This document shows, piece after piece, positions 50,690 through 58,055 of a stretch of DNA of 64,000 bases. The stretch is from Thermofilum sp. (GTDB taxonomy: Archaea > Thermoproteota > Thermoprotei > Thermofilales > Thermofilaceae). The stretch spans positions 242,918 through 306,917 of the forward strand of contig JAVYKX010000001.1 of NCBI GenBank assembly GCA_038741495.1, in the 5' to 3' direction. A program made the position numbers and the translations under genes. The notes under the pieces were generated by a model that did not search any database, had not been told where the DNA came from, and saw nothing but the letters and a program-made list of their open reading frames with translations. Position 1 is the first letter of the stretch, and every line of letters starts with the position of its first letter.

Positions 50690-51073
50690 TTACTGCAGCA
50701 TGTACCTTATAGTGCACTCGCCCGCGCCCCTAACCTCGTGGCTTGCGAGAGCTACACGCCTGGAGGTTGCTTTTCTCACGTAAGCGGCAATGTAGAACGG
50801 TAAGGGGCACACTTCCTCTAGACTGCACTCAGCCCCGCACTTCACGTCGACGCGCAGCCCCCCCTCCTCTATAGCTGCTCTGCAGTCGGCACAAAGCTCT
50901 CGCACCGCGTTGCTTACCGCTTCTGCCACGTCGCTACCTCGCGCCTCTACTTTCTCCATGACGTACAGCTCAGTAGCGATAGCTATCTGCCCACGCGTGA
51001 GGGAAAGCCTCCCGTAGAGTACTTTAAGAACTTGTGGAAGCAGGTTCTCGGCAACTTTGCATCCACCGCCCAT
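50690..51073 (-). CDS. Cys-rich protein of unknown function in the oxidoreductase operon
   Basis: The 127-residue protein has an N-terminal helical half and a Cys-rich half: ELCADC (about 58-63), KCGAECSLEEVCPLP (about 77-92) and GECTIRYML near the end. Cys spacing could hold a metal centre or an iron-sulfur cluster. It follows the MoaD-like gene by 7 nt in the aldehyde:ferredoxin oxidoreductase operon, which suggests a role in cofactor handling or electron transfer. No family is recognised. Confidence 0.6.
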   Translation of the reverse strand: MGGGCKVAENLLPQVLKVLYGRLSLTRGQIAIATELYVMEKVEARGSDVAEAVSNAVRELCADCRAAIEEGGLRVDVKCGAECSLEEVCPLPFYIAAYVRKATSRRVALASHEVRGAGECTIRYMLQ

Positions 51074-51080
51074 TCGCTTA

Positions 51081-51317
51081 TCATCCTCCCCCGACGTGAG
51101 GCAAGACCTTAACAGTATCGCCCGCTTTCACGAGAGCCTCCAGCGTGGAAGGGGTGTCGTTCACCAGGATTATCAGGGAGCTCTCGCCGAGCTTGATTAC
51201 TCTCTCGGCTATCAGTTCGCGCACGCGCACCGAGGCCCCGTCTCTAACGCTAACTACGTTTTCTCGAGTGCCGGCTAAGTCGGAGAGGTAGCCGTAGTAC
51301 ACTACCTTAACGCTCAT
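51081..51317 (-). CDS. MoaD/ThiS-like sulfur-carrier protein
   Basis: The 78-residue protein has the ubiquitin-like fold pattern VKVVYYGYLSDLAGTRENV (about 3-21) and ends in VGGG, where the C-terminal Gly-Gly is activated to carry sulfur. It probably supplies sulfur to the molybdopterin of the oxidoreductase encoded just upstream (5 nt). An activating E1 (MoeB) is not in the window. Confidence 0.88.
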   Translation of the reverse strand: MSVKVVYYGYLSDLAGTRENVVSVRDGASVRVRELIAERVIKLGESSLIILVNDTPSTLEALVKAGDTVKVLPHVGGG

Positions 51318-51322
51318 GGCGA

Positions 51323-53158
51323 TTACGGTGTCAGCCGGATGTACTTTTCAAGATCACTCTTCACGTCCGCTAAGCCCAGAGCTTCCAGTGTGGAGGCGCG
51401 CGGAACACCCCTGAAGTCCCAGCCCCTCATGCTGTAGTAGTAGCCGAGAAGCTCATCATACTTTACCGGGTCTAGCCGGGCGCCCCTCAGCGGGCCTGCT
51501 GTAAGCGGTTTCTTGAACCACTTTGCAGGTGGGTGGTCTAAAACTCTAGACCACTCCCGCCCCTCAGCAGTATACTCCCTGACCCAGAAGGCTCTGATCA
51601 GGTTATAGATCCTGTCAGCAACTTGGAAGTGGTCGGATAGGCTCCAGCTTAAGCCTGTGACCGCATTGAAAATTCTCATATACCAGTCGAGCTCTAGTCC
51701 GACTTCGACCCAGGGCAGCCTGCAGGCCACAAGGGTCTCGAATATTCCTCCCCTGATCCTCTGAAGCTCGATTATGCGCGCGGCTTTTCCTCGGCTGTAC
51801 TCGAACCGGCCGTGGGCAACCTCCCAGGAAATGATCCATGCATCCTTGTGGTGAGCACCAATGGGGCTTACACCGTAAGACAGTGCCATGCCGGGGGCAG
51901 CATGGCAGTCGTAAGCGGAGATGCTTAACCCCTTTACGTGCATCGCGTACTCGGACCCCCCGAGCTTGGAGGAAGCTTCGAGAAGGCCTCGAGCAAGAAC
52001 ATCGCCGACTCCGCTTCTCTCCACAATATCGCGTGCAAGCGCGAGAATCTGGTCGAAATCACCCCACTCAATCCGCTCACCCAGCAGACCGTTCTGCGAA
52101 GCCTCCACAGCGTAGCTGAGCACCGCTCCTAAGTTAATGGTGTCTACACCCCACATGTCTGCAAGCCTGTTCAGCCTCGCTACTTTCGCGAGGTCCCCTA
52201 TGCCCAGGTTCGAGCCCAGCATCGCCACGTTCTCGTAGTCCAGCTCGGACACCTCTCCCTCGTCGTCGAGGACGTAGTTTCCGCACGCCATGTTGCAGTT
52301 GGGGCAACCCCTCTGCCCTTTCTTCACCTTCTCCATCGCGTAGCCGTCGATCGAGCCGCTTTCCTCGAACACCCCCTCGCTGAAGTTAAACGTTGGGAGA
52401 ACGCTATTCTCCTGAGACCACTGAATCGTCATCATTGTTCCCTGCCTCATCCAGAAACCGTACTGAGGTCTCCGCTTAATCTCCCTGTAGGAGTCTGCTG
52501 CCAAGCGTCTCAATGCTCCTTCATCAGCTACCTCTACTCCCTCCCTACCATTGAACACCACAGCTTTCAAGTTCTTGCTACCCATCACTGCGCCTACTCC
52601 CACTCTTCCGCCGCTACGCCCCTCCTGCGAGATCACTGTGGCGTAAGCAACTAGCCTCTCACCCGCTGGACCTATAACGAGGGCTCCCGCTGCTTTACCG
52701 TGTTTCTCAAGCAGCTTTCTCTCAGCGGAAAACGCGTCGAGACCCCACAAGTCCTCTGCGCTAAGTACCTCGGCTTTCCCGTCCTCAACGTACAGGTAGA
52801 CAGGCTTCTCCGCTCTACCTTTAACTACGACAGCATCAAATCCCGCGCGCCTCATCCCGACTGCTGCACGTGTACCGATGTTCCCGTCCCCGTAGCCGTG
52901 CGTGAGAGGGCTCTTCGTCGCTACTACAAGCTTACCGGTGCTGGGGCCGGGCAGCCCTGTCAGTGGTCCTGCTGCGAAAACCAGAAGGTTCTGGGGTGAG
53001 AGCGGGTCTGTCCCTGCTGGTACGTGGTCCCACAAAATCCTTGCGGCGAAACCTCTCCCCCCTACATACCTGCGCGCGAAATCCCCAGAGTACTCCTGAA
53101 TCTGGATCTTCCGGGAAGAAAGGTCAATCCAGAGAATCCTACCTGTCCATCCCTTCAT
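51323..53158 (-). CDS. aor: Aldehyde:ferredoxin oxidoreductase (tungsten-containing family)
   Basis: The 611-residue protein has the AOR layout: N-terminal pterin domain (GWTGRILWIDL, YVGGRGFAARIL), then C285-x2-C288-x3-C292 in CPNCNMAC and a fourth Cys in LVACRLPW (about 468) that bind [4Fe-4S], and DCHAAPGMALSYG. It oxidises aldehydes to acids with ferredoxin as acceptor, so the ferredoxin at 29797 is a possible partner. Substrate specificity (AOR, FOR or GAPOR) cannot be decided. ATG 53158 is 27 nt from a TATA-like AGCTAATAAC. Confidence 0.93.
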   Translation of the reverse strand: MKGWTGRILWIDLSSRKIQIQEYSGDFARRYVGGRGFAARILWDHVPAGTDPLSPQNLLVFAAGPLTGLPGPSTGKLVVATKSPLTHGYGDGNIGTRAAVGMRRAGFDAVVVKGRAEKPVYLYVEDGKAEVLSAEDLWGLDAFSAERKLLEKHGKAAGALVIGPAGERLVAYATVISQEGRSGGRVGVGAVMGSKNLKAVVFNGREGVEVADEGALRRLAADSYREIKRRPQYGFWMRQGTMMTIQWSQENSVLPTFNFSEGVFEESGSIDGYAMEKVKKGQRGCPNCNMACGNYVLDDEGEVSELDYENVAMLGSNLGIGDLAKVARLNRLADMWGVDTINLGAVLSYAVEASQNGLLGERIEWGDFDQILALARDIVERSGVGDVLARGLLEASSKLGGSEYAMHVKGLSISAYDCHAAPGMALSYGVSPIGAHHKDAWIISWEVAHGRFEYSRGKAARIIELQRIRGGIFETLVACRLPWVEVGLELDWYMRIFNAVTGLSWSLSDHFQVADRIYNLIRAFWVREYTAEGREWSRVLDHPPAKWFKKPLTAGPLRGARLDPVKYDELLGYYYSMRGWDFRGVPRASTLEALGLADVKSDLEKYIRLTP

Positions 53159-53180
53159 CGCGTGGTTTACGCCTCAATGA

Positions 53181-53212
53181 GTTATTAGCTTTTTGATAGA
53201 AATGCTTATAAA
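53181..53212. promoter_or_regulatory. Divergent promoters of aor and AMP phosphorylase
   Basis: The minus strand has AGCTAATAAC (53181-53190), 27 nt before ATG 53158. The plus strand has CTTATAAA (53205-53212), 30 nt before ATG 53239 but only about 10 nt before ATG 53218, so 53239 is the better start. Confidence 0.55.
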
Positions 53213-53238
53213 CCCACATGGAGTTACTACCCCCCTCC

Positions 53239-54774
53239 ATGAAGCTGAGAGTTGTCCTGATACCCTACGAGCTCCCCCAGAGCCTGGCAGTAGTGAGCCC
53301 GGACACCGCTGCGCGCCTCGAGCTGAGAGCCAACGATAGGGCTAAGATCTCGTGGAATGGTAGGACGGTGACCGCTTTCGTGGCTGTAGCCCCCGGCTTT
53401 CCCGAGGGGGCTGTAGGCTTATACGTGAACGTGGCTAGAGCTCTGGGCGCCGAGGAGGGTTCTGAAGTTCACGTCGAGGCCTGCGAGCCTCCCGTTTCAG
53501 CTAAGGCGATCAGGAGAAAGCTTGCCGGAGCTAGGCTCGCACCAGAGGAGATTCACCAGCTAGTCCGCGACATCGTCGAAGGGAGGTTGAGCGAAGTGGA
53601 GCTTACAGCGCTCGTGACTTCGCTTCACTTTACTGGCATGTCCCTGGAGGAGGCCAAGGCGTTCACGGTGGCGATGGTTGAAACCGGCACTAGGCTTGTG
53701 CTGAACCGGAAGCCTGTCCTGGATAAGCACAGCTTGGGCGGTGTACCAGGGGATAAGACGAGCCTACTTATAGTTCCGATAATCGCCTCGCTGGGATACA
53801 CTATACCTAAGACCTCCTCGAGGGCGATCACCTCGCCGGCAGGCACTGCCGACAGAATGGAGGTGCTCGCACCTGTCAACTTATCTTTGGAGGAGATGAA
53901 GCGAGTGGTGGAGAAGGCTAATGGCTGTATCGTCTGGGGAGGGAACCTGAACCTCGCTCCTGCCGATGACATCATCATTCGAGTAGAGTACCCTCTCGGC
54001 ATAGACCCCTTCTTCGTCCCCTCTATTCTGGCGAAGAAGCTGGCAGTCGGCTCTACTCACATGGTTCTAGACATCCCGACCGGCAGGGGGACGAAAGCGC
54101 CCACGCTTGAGGATGCTACGAGGGTCTCTCGCGACTTTCTCGAGCTCGGGAGCGCGCTAGGGCTCTCAATAGAGGCTGTCGCCACGTACGCGGAGGAGCC
54201 TATCGGTTACGCTGTGGGGCCCGCGCTAGAGGCGCGCGAGGCTTTAGAGGCTCTCTCAACGCTAAAGCCCGGGGACTTGGTCGAGAAGGCTGCCGCGATA
54301 GCGGGGATTCTCCTCGAGATGGTGGGCGTCGAGCAGGGATACGAGGCAGCGCTCCGGGCACTATCTTCGAGAAAGGCTGAGATGAAGCTCAGGGAGATAA
54401 TCGAGCTTCAGGGCGGTGATCCGGGGGTGAAGCCTTCCGACGTGCCTGTCGGCGATAAAACACTCACTATTTACTCGGAGGACGAGGGGCTGGTACAGTA
54501 CGTCGATAATGCCGCTATCGCGCTGCTAGGCAAGCTTGCTGGCGCGCCGTCCGACAAGGGGGCCGGAGTCCTGCTTCATGTGAAGATAGGGCAGCATGTG
54601 AGGAAAGGTGACCCGCTGATGACTATCTATTCCTCGAGCTCGGCCAGGATCCAGGCCGTAGAGAAGTCGATCGCTGACGGCTTCCCGGTCTTCAGGGTCA
54701 GCCGCACGGTAGGTAGGAGAATGCTGCTGGAGAGGTATCCCTCAGCGCCCCAGCGGATCGGGCTCGAGAGATAG
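53239..54774 (+). CDS. deoA: AMP phosphorylase
   Basis: About 511 residues, matching archaeal AMP phosphorylase rather than bacterial thymidine phosphorylase (about 440). An N-terminal domain of about 80 residues precedes the phosphorylase core. Motif K163-HSLGGVPGDKTSLL and SSRAITSPAGTADRME follow. The C terminus (HVKIGQHVRKGDPLMTIYS) has the swivel-like fold. It converts AMP and phosphate to adenine and ribose 1,5-bisphosphate for the archaeal nucleoside pathway, which feeds form III Rubisco. Neither ribose-1,5-bisphosphate isomerase nor Rubisco is in the window. Confidence 0.93.
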   Translation: MKLRVVLIPYELPQSLAVVSPDTAARLELRANDRAKISWNGRTVTAFVAVAPGFPEGAVGLYVNVARALGAEEGSEVHVEACEPPVSAKAIRRKLAGARLAPEEIHQLVRDIVEGRLSEVELTALVTSLHFTGMSLEEAKAFTVAMVETGTRLVLNRKPVLDKHSLGGVPGDKTSLLIVPIIASLGYTIPKTSSRAITSPAGTADRMEVLAPVNLSLEEMKRVVEKANGCIVWGGNLNLAPADDIIIRVEYPLGIDPFFVPSILAKKLAVGSTHMVLDIPTGRGTKAPTLEDATRVSRDFLELGSALGLSIEAVATYAEEPIGYAVGPALEAREALEALSTLKPGDLVEKAAAIAGILLEMVGVEQGYEAALRALSSRKAEMKLREIIELQGGDPGVKPSDVPVGDKTLTIYSEDEGLVQYVDNAAIALLGKLAGAPSDKGAGVLLHVKIGQHVRKGDPLMTIYSSSSARIQAVEKSIADGFPVFRVSRTVGRRMLLERYPSAPQRIGLER

Positions 54775-54807
54775 CTAACTATTTTAGGTACCGGCCAGTA
54801 GCCGCTT

Positions 54808-55233
54808 GTGGCTGAGATGGTGTCCGAGGATTTTGTGAAGATATTCGCTGCAAACCTCACGAACTGGATAGAAGCGCAGAAGAACTTCCTCAACTCCGCT
54901 ACCCTCATGGAGAAGCAGCTTGAGAAGGCGGACCGACTGGAGCTGGTGCTCGCAACTAGAGCTGCTTTCGCCCACATAGTGAAGACTGTTGAGGCTTTTG
55001 ACAAGTGGCTTCAAGACCCCTTCATCGTGGGACACATGCCGAGGGAGATGCTGATAGAGATACAGAAAAGCGTGTGGGAGACTTTGAAGAAGCTGCTCGA
55101 GCTAGACATTAAGCACACGTCAGAGTTCCGGGACTTGATACTGAGGCTTGCTGAGAGAGGGCAGCTGCACCCCCTCCTCTTCATGCCTCGAGAGAAAGCG
55201 GGAAGAGAGGATAGATTCTACATAAGCTACTGA
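54808..55233 (+). CDS. DUF2153-family protein
   Basis: The 141-residue helical protein contains the segment AAFAHIVKTVEAFDKWLQDPFIVGHMPREMLIEI (about 51-84), characteristic of the Thermoproteota-restricted DUF2153. Its function is unknown. GTG 54808 has a TATA-like TATTTTAG about 24 nt upstream (54780-54787). It is followed 15 nt later by the UbiD-like gene. Confidence 0.7.
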   Translation: MAEMVSEDFVKIFAANLTNWIEAQKNFLNSATLMEKQLEKADRLELVLATRAAFAHIVKTVEAFDKWLQDPFIVGHMPREMLIEIQKSVWETLKKLLELDIKHTSEFRDLILRLAERGQLHPLLFMPREKAGREDRFYISY

Positions 55234-55248
55234 GCGCTGGGGGTAGGC

Positions 55249-56673
55249 TTGTCCTTCCCGTCCTTCCGGGAAGCTTTCCAGAGGTTAGAAGCTCTCGGGA
55301 AAGTGCTGAGAGTAGATGAGGAGGTATCTGCCGACTTCGAAGCACCGCTACTCGTGCGCGAGGTTTCTCGCAGAGTAGGTAAGGCGGTCCTGCTCACCCG
55401 CGTTCGGGGGAAGGAGGCGTCTCTCGTTTCAGGCATCTACTTCGGCAAATCGCCTAGGGACTTGGGTCTCGGCAGCTTGGAAGAACTGTGCCAGAGGTAT
55501 TCATCCTGGGTCTCACTCTTCGACAAGTTGCCCATGGACGCATCCGATAGGCTGACAGTCTTAGCATCGGTTTCCTGGATTGCTGAGCGTTTTCCCAGGG
55601 TTGTGCAGTTTCCCTCAAGCGAGTACGAGGTAAAGCAAGGTTACGACCTAGATCTAACGAGTTTTCCGGCGATCAGGCATTCTCCTAGAGAGGAGGCCCC
55701 CTCAGTAGTCAACCCGGTTATCGTGATAAGGCTGCCGCAGCTGAAGAACTTCATAGCTGTTTCCCACCCTGTTGAAGTAGTGGACGAGAAAACCATGCTC
55801 ATTGCCGCACCTGCGAGATCGCCTCTGCATGACGTTCTGAGCGAAGCTGCCGCTACCCGAAGCCGAGTCAGCGCCGAAGTAGTCATCGGCGCGCCACCTC
55901 CCGCGCAGCTTGCCTCTGCGATTGAGTGGGTGGTACCGGCCGACACATTTACTTTCATGGGTGTTCTCGCGGGTTCCCCAGCAATTCTCGCGAAAACTGA
56001 GGAAGAACTCCCTGTTCTTCTAGGATCGGAGGTCGTGCTTCTCGGCGAGATCGAGCCCGGGGATAGCAGACCGGGAGGCAGGCTTCTCCAGGAGGACGGC
56101 TACCTGGCTGAGGAGGTTGCACTGCCTGTTTTCAAGCCGAGAAAAGCGTTGATACGCAGGAAGGCCCTTTTCTACACGTCGATAGTTAGCAGGGTTTTCA
56201 GCGATACCGTACAGATAAGCAAGTGGCGCGACAAGCTTTTGCTAGTTTACCTTCAGAGGCTAAGCCCCGTCGTTAAAGACGTAAGGGTGCTGCCTGAAAC
56301 AGCTTTCAGAGCGATAGCTGTAGCTGTGAAACGATCTTCAACGCGCGATCTCTTAAGGCTAGGCATGCACATACTCTCGATGAGGGTTTCCTCAAGGCTT
56401 AACACAGTTATTTTTGTCGACGAGGATGTCGATGTTGACTCCCCCGCATCCGTCCTTTCCTCGATAATCCGATACGCGGATCCCGAGAGGGGAGTGTACA
56501 GGCTTTCCCACTCTCAGGGGAAGGAGTCCCCGCAGGAAGAAGCTGAGGTTATAATCTTTGCAACCTCATTCTCAGGAGAGCATCTAGCCGAGAGACCGGA
56601 AGACGAAGTGGTTCGCCGAGTAGAGAACCTTATCAAGCGGCTACTTTCAGAATCTCGGGTCGAGAAGATCTGA
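55249..56673 (+). CDS. UbiD-family protein (decarboxylase-like) with divergent active site
   Basis: The 474-residue protein follows UbiD: FREAFQRLEALGKVLRVDEEVS at the start, then a DLTSFPAIRHSPREEA block (about 133-148), NPVIVIRLPQLKNF and later a dimer domain. The usual prenyl-FMN motif region (EGPFGE-GY) reads GEIEPGDSRPGGRLLQEDGYLAEE, so key acidic residues appear shifted or lost. It may be inactive, or it may be a divergent enzyme such as anhydromevalonate phosphate decarboxylase of the archaeal mevalonate pathway (possible, not shown). TTG start after GGGGGTAGG. Ends 41 nt inside the convergent regulator gene. Confidence 0.7.
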   Translation: MSFPSFREAFQRLEALGKVLRVDEEVSADFEAPLLVREVSRRVGKAVLLTRVRGKEASLVSGIYFGKSPRDLGLGSLEELCQRYSSWVSLFDKLPMDASDRLTVLASVSWIAERFPRVVQFPSSEYEVKQGYDLDLTSFPAIRHSPREEAPSVVNPVIVIRLPQLKNFIAVSHPVEVVDEKTMLIAAPARSPLHDVLSEAAATRSRVSAEVVIGAPPPAQLASAIEWVVPADTFTFMGVLAGSPAILAKTEEELPVLLGSEVVLLGEIEPGDSRPGGRLLQEDGYLAEEVALPVFKPRKALIRRKALFYTSIVSRVFSDTVQISKWRDKLLLVYLQRLSPVVKDVRVLPETAFRAIAVAVKRSSTRDLLRLGMHILSMRVSSRLNTVIFVDEDVDVDSPASVLSSIIRYADPERGVYRLSHSQGKESPQEEAEVIIFATSFSGEHLAERPEDEVVRRVENLIKRLLSESRVEKI

Positions 56674-56953
56674 TAGTTCTGCAGATCTCGCAGAGCACAG
56701 CGTTCTTGTCGACACCCCCCTCCACCAGTTTTCGAGCTGCATCTCTTAACCACTCAAGCACTTCTGGTCTATCTGCACCCGTCCACGTGCCTCTCTGCTC
56801 ATTGAGGTACCTGCTCACGCTGGACTGGCTCACGCCGAGAAGCTGGGAGATTTGCAGCTGTGTCAACCGGTACTCGTGGTACAGAATGTTCACTAGCAGG
56901 CTCTTGATCCTGGGTATTAAACGCCTGCTGACAGCTTCGCAAGGAGCCCTCAT
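56633..56953 (-). CDS. HTH transcriptional regulator, COG2522-like
   Basis: The 106-residue protein starts MRAPCEAVSRRLIPRIKSLL, then an HTH in LTQLQISQLLGVSQSSVSRYL (about 30-50), and ends with a CEICRTIRSS Cys pair (about 88-97). This matches archaeal COG2522 regulators (without the ThiN sensor domain). A TATA-like AGATATACT lies about 31 nt upstream of ATG 56953. Target unknown. Confidence 0.8.
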   Translation of the reverse strand: MRAPCEAVSRRLIPRIKSLLVNILYHEYRLTQLQISQLLGVSQSSVSRYLNEQRGTWTGADRPEVLEWLRDAARKLVEGGVDKNAVLCEICRTIRSSRPEILKVAA

Positions 56954-57136
56954 GAGCCCTCTACTCCCTGTGATGACTGAGTCAAGTATATCTACTTTTC
57001 CTGGCTGTCAAACAAGCTTTAAAAAATCTCTGTTTAAAATACCCCGAGGCGACCAATTGCAACAGAAAATCTCTTTTTACGTTCAATGGCAGTATCAGCT
57101 TACTGTTGGAGTTTTTCAGAATTTTAGGGAGCAAAG
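56954..57136. other. Unassigned AT-rich intergenic stretch
   Basis: This stretch precedes the zinc-ribbon gene. It has promoter-like sites on the plus strand (GCTTTAAAAAATC near 57014 and GTTTAAAATACC near 57033) and T-runs near 57070. A transcript from here would carry only a 13-codon frame. No tRNA, C/D sRNA or hairpin was recognised. Confidence 0.3.
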
Positions 57137-57177
57137 GATAAATACCTCCAATGTGTGGTTACTCATGGTGAAAGCCA

Positions 57178-57339
57178 GTGAGCCAGAAAGTGACAGCATA
57201 CTGCGTTAAGTGCCGGAAAACCGTCGATATGAAGAACCCCCAGCAGGTTACTCTGAAGAACGGCAGGCTGGCTTACAAGGGCACGTGCCCCACCTGCGGC
57301 ACCACGGTCTATAGATTCGTCGGCAGAGTAAAGCAGTAA
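57178..57339 (+). CDS. Small zinc-ribbon protein (DUF5679-like), 53 aa
   Basis: A 53-residue protein with CVKC (about 9-12) and CPTCG (about 37-41) pairs for one zinc, a KNGRLAYKGT block between them and TVYRFVGR after. This fits the archaeal DUF5679 pattern. GTG 57178 follows GGTGA by 5 nt, and a TATA-like GATAAATA (57137-57144) lies 37 nt upstream. It stands alone between two unrelated genes. Function unknown; nucleic acid binding is plausible. Confidence 0.75.
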   Translation: MSQKVTAYCVKCRKTVDMKNPQQVTLKNGRLAYKGTCPTCGTTVYRFVGRVKQ

Positions 57340-57368
57340 GAGACCGCACTCGCTAGGGTGCACGAAAA

Positions 57369-57381
57369 TATTTTTTATTTC
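57369..57381 (+). terminator. T-rich terminator after the zinc-ribbon gene
   Basis: TATTTTTTATTTC follows a short GCAC/GTGC hairpin (about 57347-57362) downstream of the stop at 57339. Confidence 0.45.
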
Positions 57382-57453
57382 TCCCGTGAGGTGCCTTCTA
57401 CCTCTGTCGGCAGAAATAATAGTTTCCTCTGCTCCGTTGAGCTGTGATAGGTG

Positions 57454-57939
57454 ATGTCCGAGGCAGATGTCCTCGAGAAGCTTGAGCGGATAGTACCGGG
57501 GTTTCGGGGTTACCGGGATAAGGACTTCTGGAAGGAGGATGACGCGCTTATCCGAAAAAGAGTGGCGGAGATTCTCGACGAGGCGAAATTGAGGGTGGAG
57601 CGTCTCATAACGGTTATGAAGAAGAAGAGCGTAGGAGCTGCACTCAGGCTCGATGACTTGAGGCTGGAGCTTATCAAAGCGTCCCAGATGCTCAAGCACG
57701 CTGAGAGAAATGAGGCAACGATTCTTGAAGGAGAGCATGTGGAGAGCAAGGTTCTCGAAGAGCTTGTGCAGCGCGACTACGAGCTGGTAAGCGTAGCGTT
57801 GAGGATCATGGAGAGGGTTGTTAGCCTCGGTATGATGACTGACAGCAGAGAATTCATGGAGCGGCTTAACGAGACTATTGAAGTGGTTTACACGCTCGAG
57901 GACAGCATAAGGAAGCGGGAGGCTCTCGTCCGGAGGTAG
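57454..57939 (+). CDS. Helical protein of unknown function
   Basis: The 161-residue protein is almost all helix, with charged stretches (EILDEAKLRVERLITVMKKK; EELVQRDYELVSVALRIMERVV). No motif is recognised. ATG 57454 follows GTGATAGGTG. It lies convergent to a C/D sRNA gene that starts 2 nt after its stop codon. Confidence 0.6.
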   Translation: MSEADVLEKLERIVPGFRGYRDKDFWKEDDALIRKRVAEILDEAKLRVERLITVMKKKSVGAALRLDDLRLELIKASQMLKHAERNEATILEGEHVESKVLEELVQRDYELVSVALRIMERVVSLGMMTDSREFMERLNETIEVVYTLEDSIRKREALVRR

Positions 57940-57941
57940 AG

Positions 57942-57990
57942 TCAGCCTCTAGTGTAGTCTTCACCCCTCAGCCGTCTCTTCCCTCATCAT
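57942..57990 (-). ncRNA. C/D box sRNA (2'-O-methylation guide)
   Basis: On the minus strand the order is box C ATGATGA (57990-57984), a 12-nt guide GGGAAGAGACGG, box D' CTGA (57971-57968), a 3-nt spacer, box C' GTGAAGA (57964-57958), a 12-nt guide CTACACTAGAGG and box D CTGA (57945-57942). The geometry and 49-nt length equal those of the sRNA at 33240-33288. Box C is a perfect consensus. N+5 targets would be C5 of CCGUCUCUUCCC and U5 of CCUCUAGUGUAG. The terminal stem is weak. Targets were not identified. Confidence 0.85.
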
Positions 57991-58013
57991 CAGGCAGTTA
58001 ATTCGCGTAAGCG

Positions 58014-58021
58014 ATTTTAAA
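58014..58021 (-). promoter_or_regulatory. TATA-like promoter of the C/D box sRNA gene
   Basis: The minus strand reads TTTAAAAT, centred about 27 nt before box C at 57990, within the 116-bp gap after the GlmU-like gene. Confidence 0.55.
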
Positions 58022-58055
58022 CCATTCCCAGAGCCTCTGGGCGCGTAGACGGCTG

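Noticed and set aside
56954-57136. sRNA or small gene in the AT-rich gap before the zinc-ribbon gene
   Set aside because: There are promoter-like sites but only a 13-codon frame and no guide boxes or stable hairpin.
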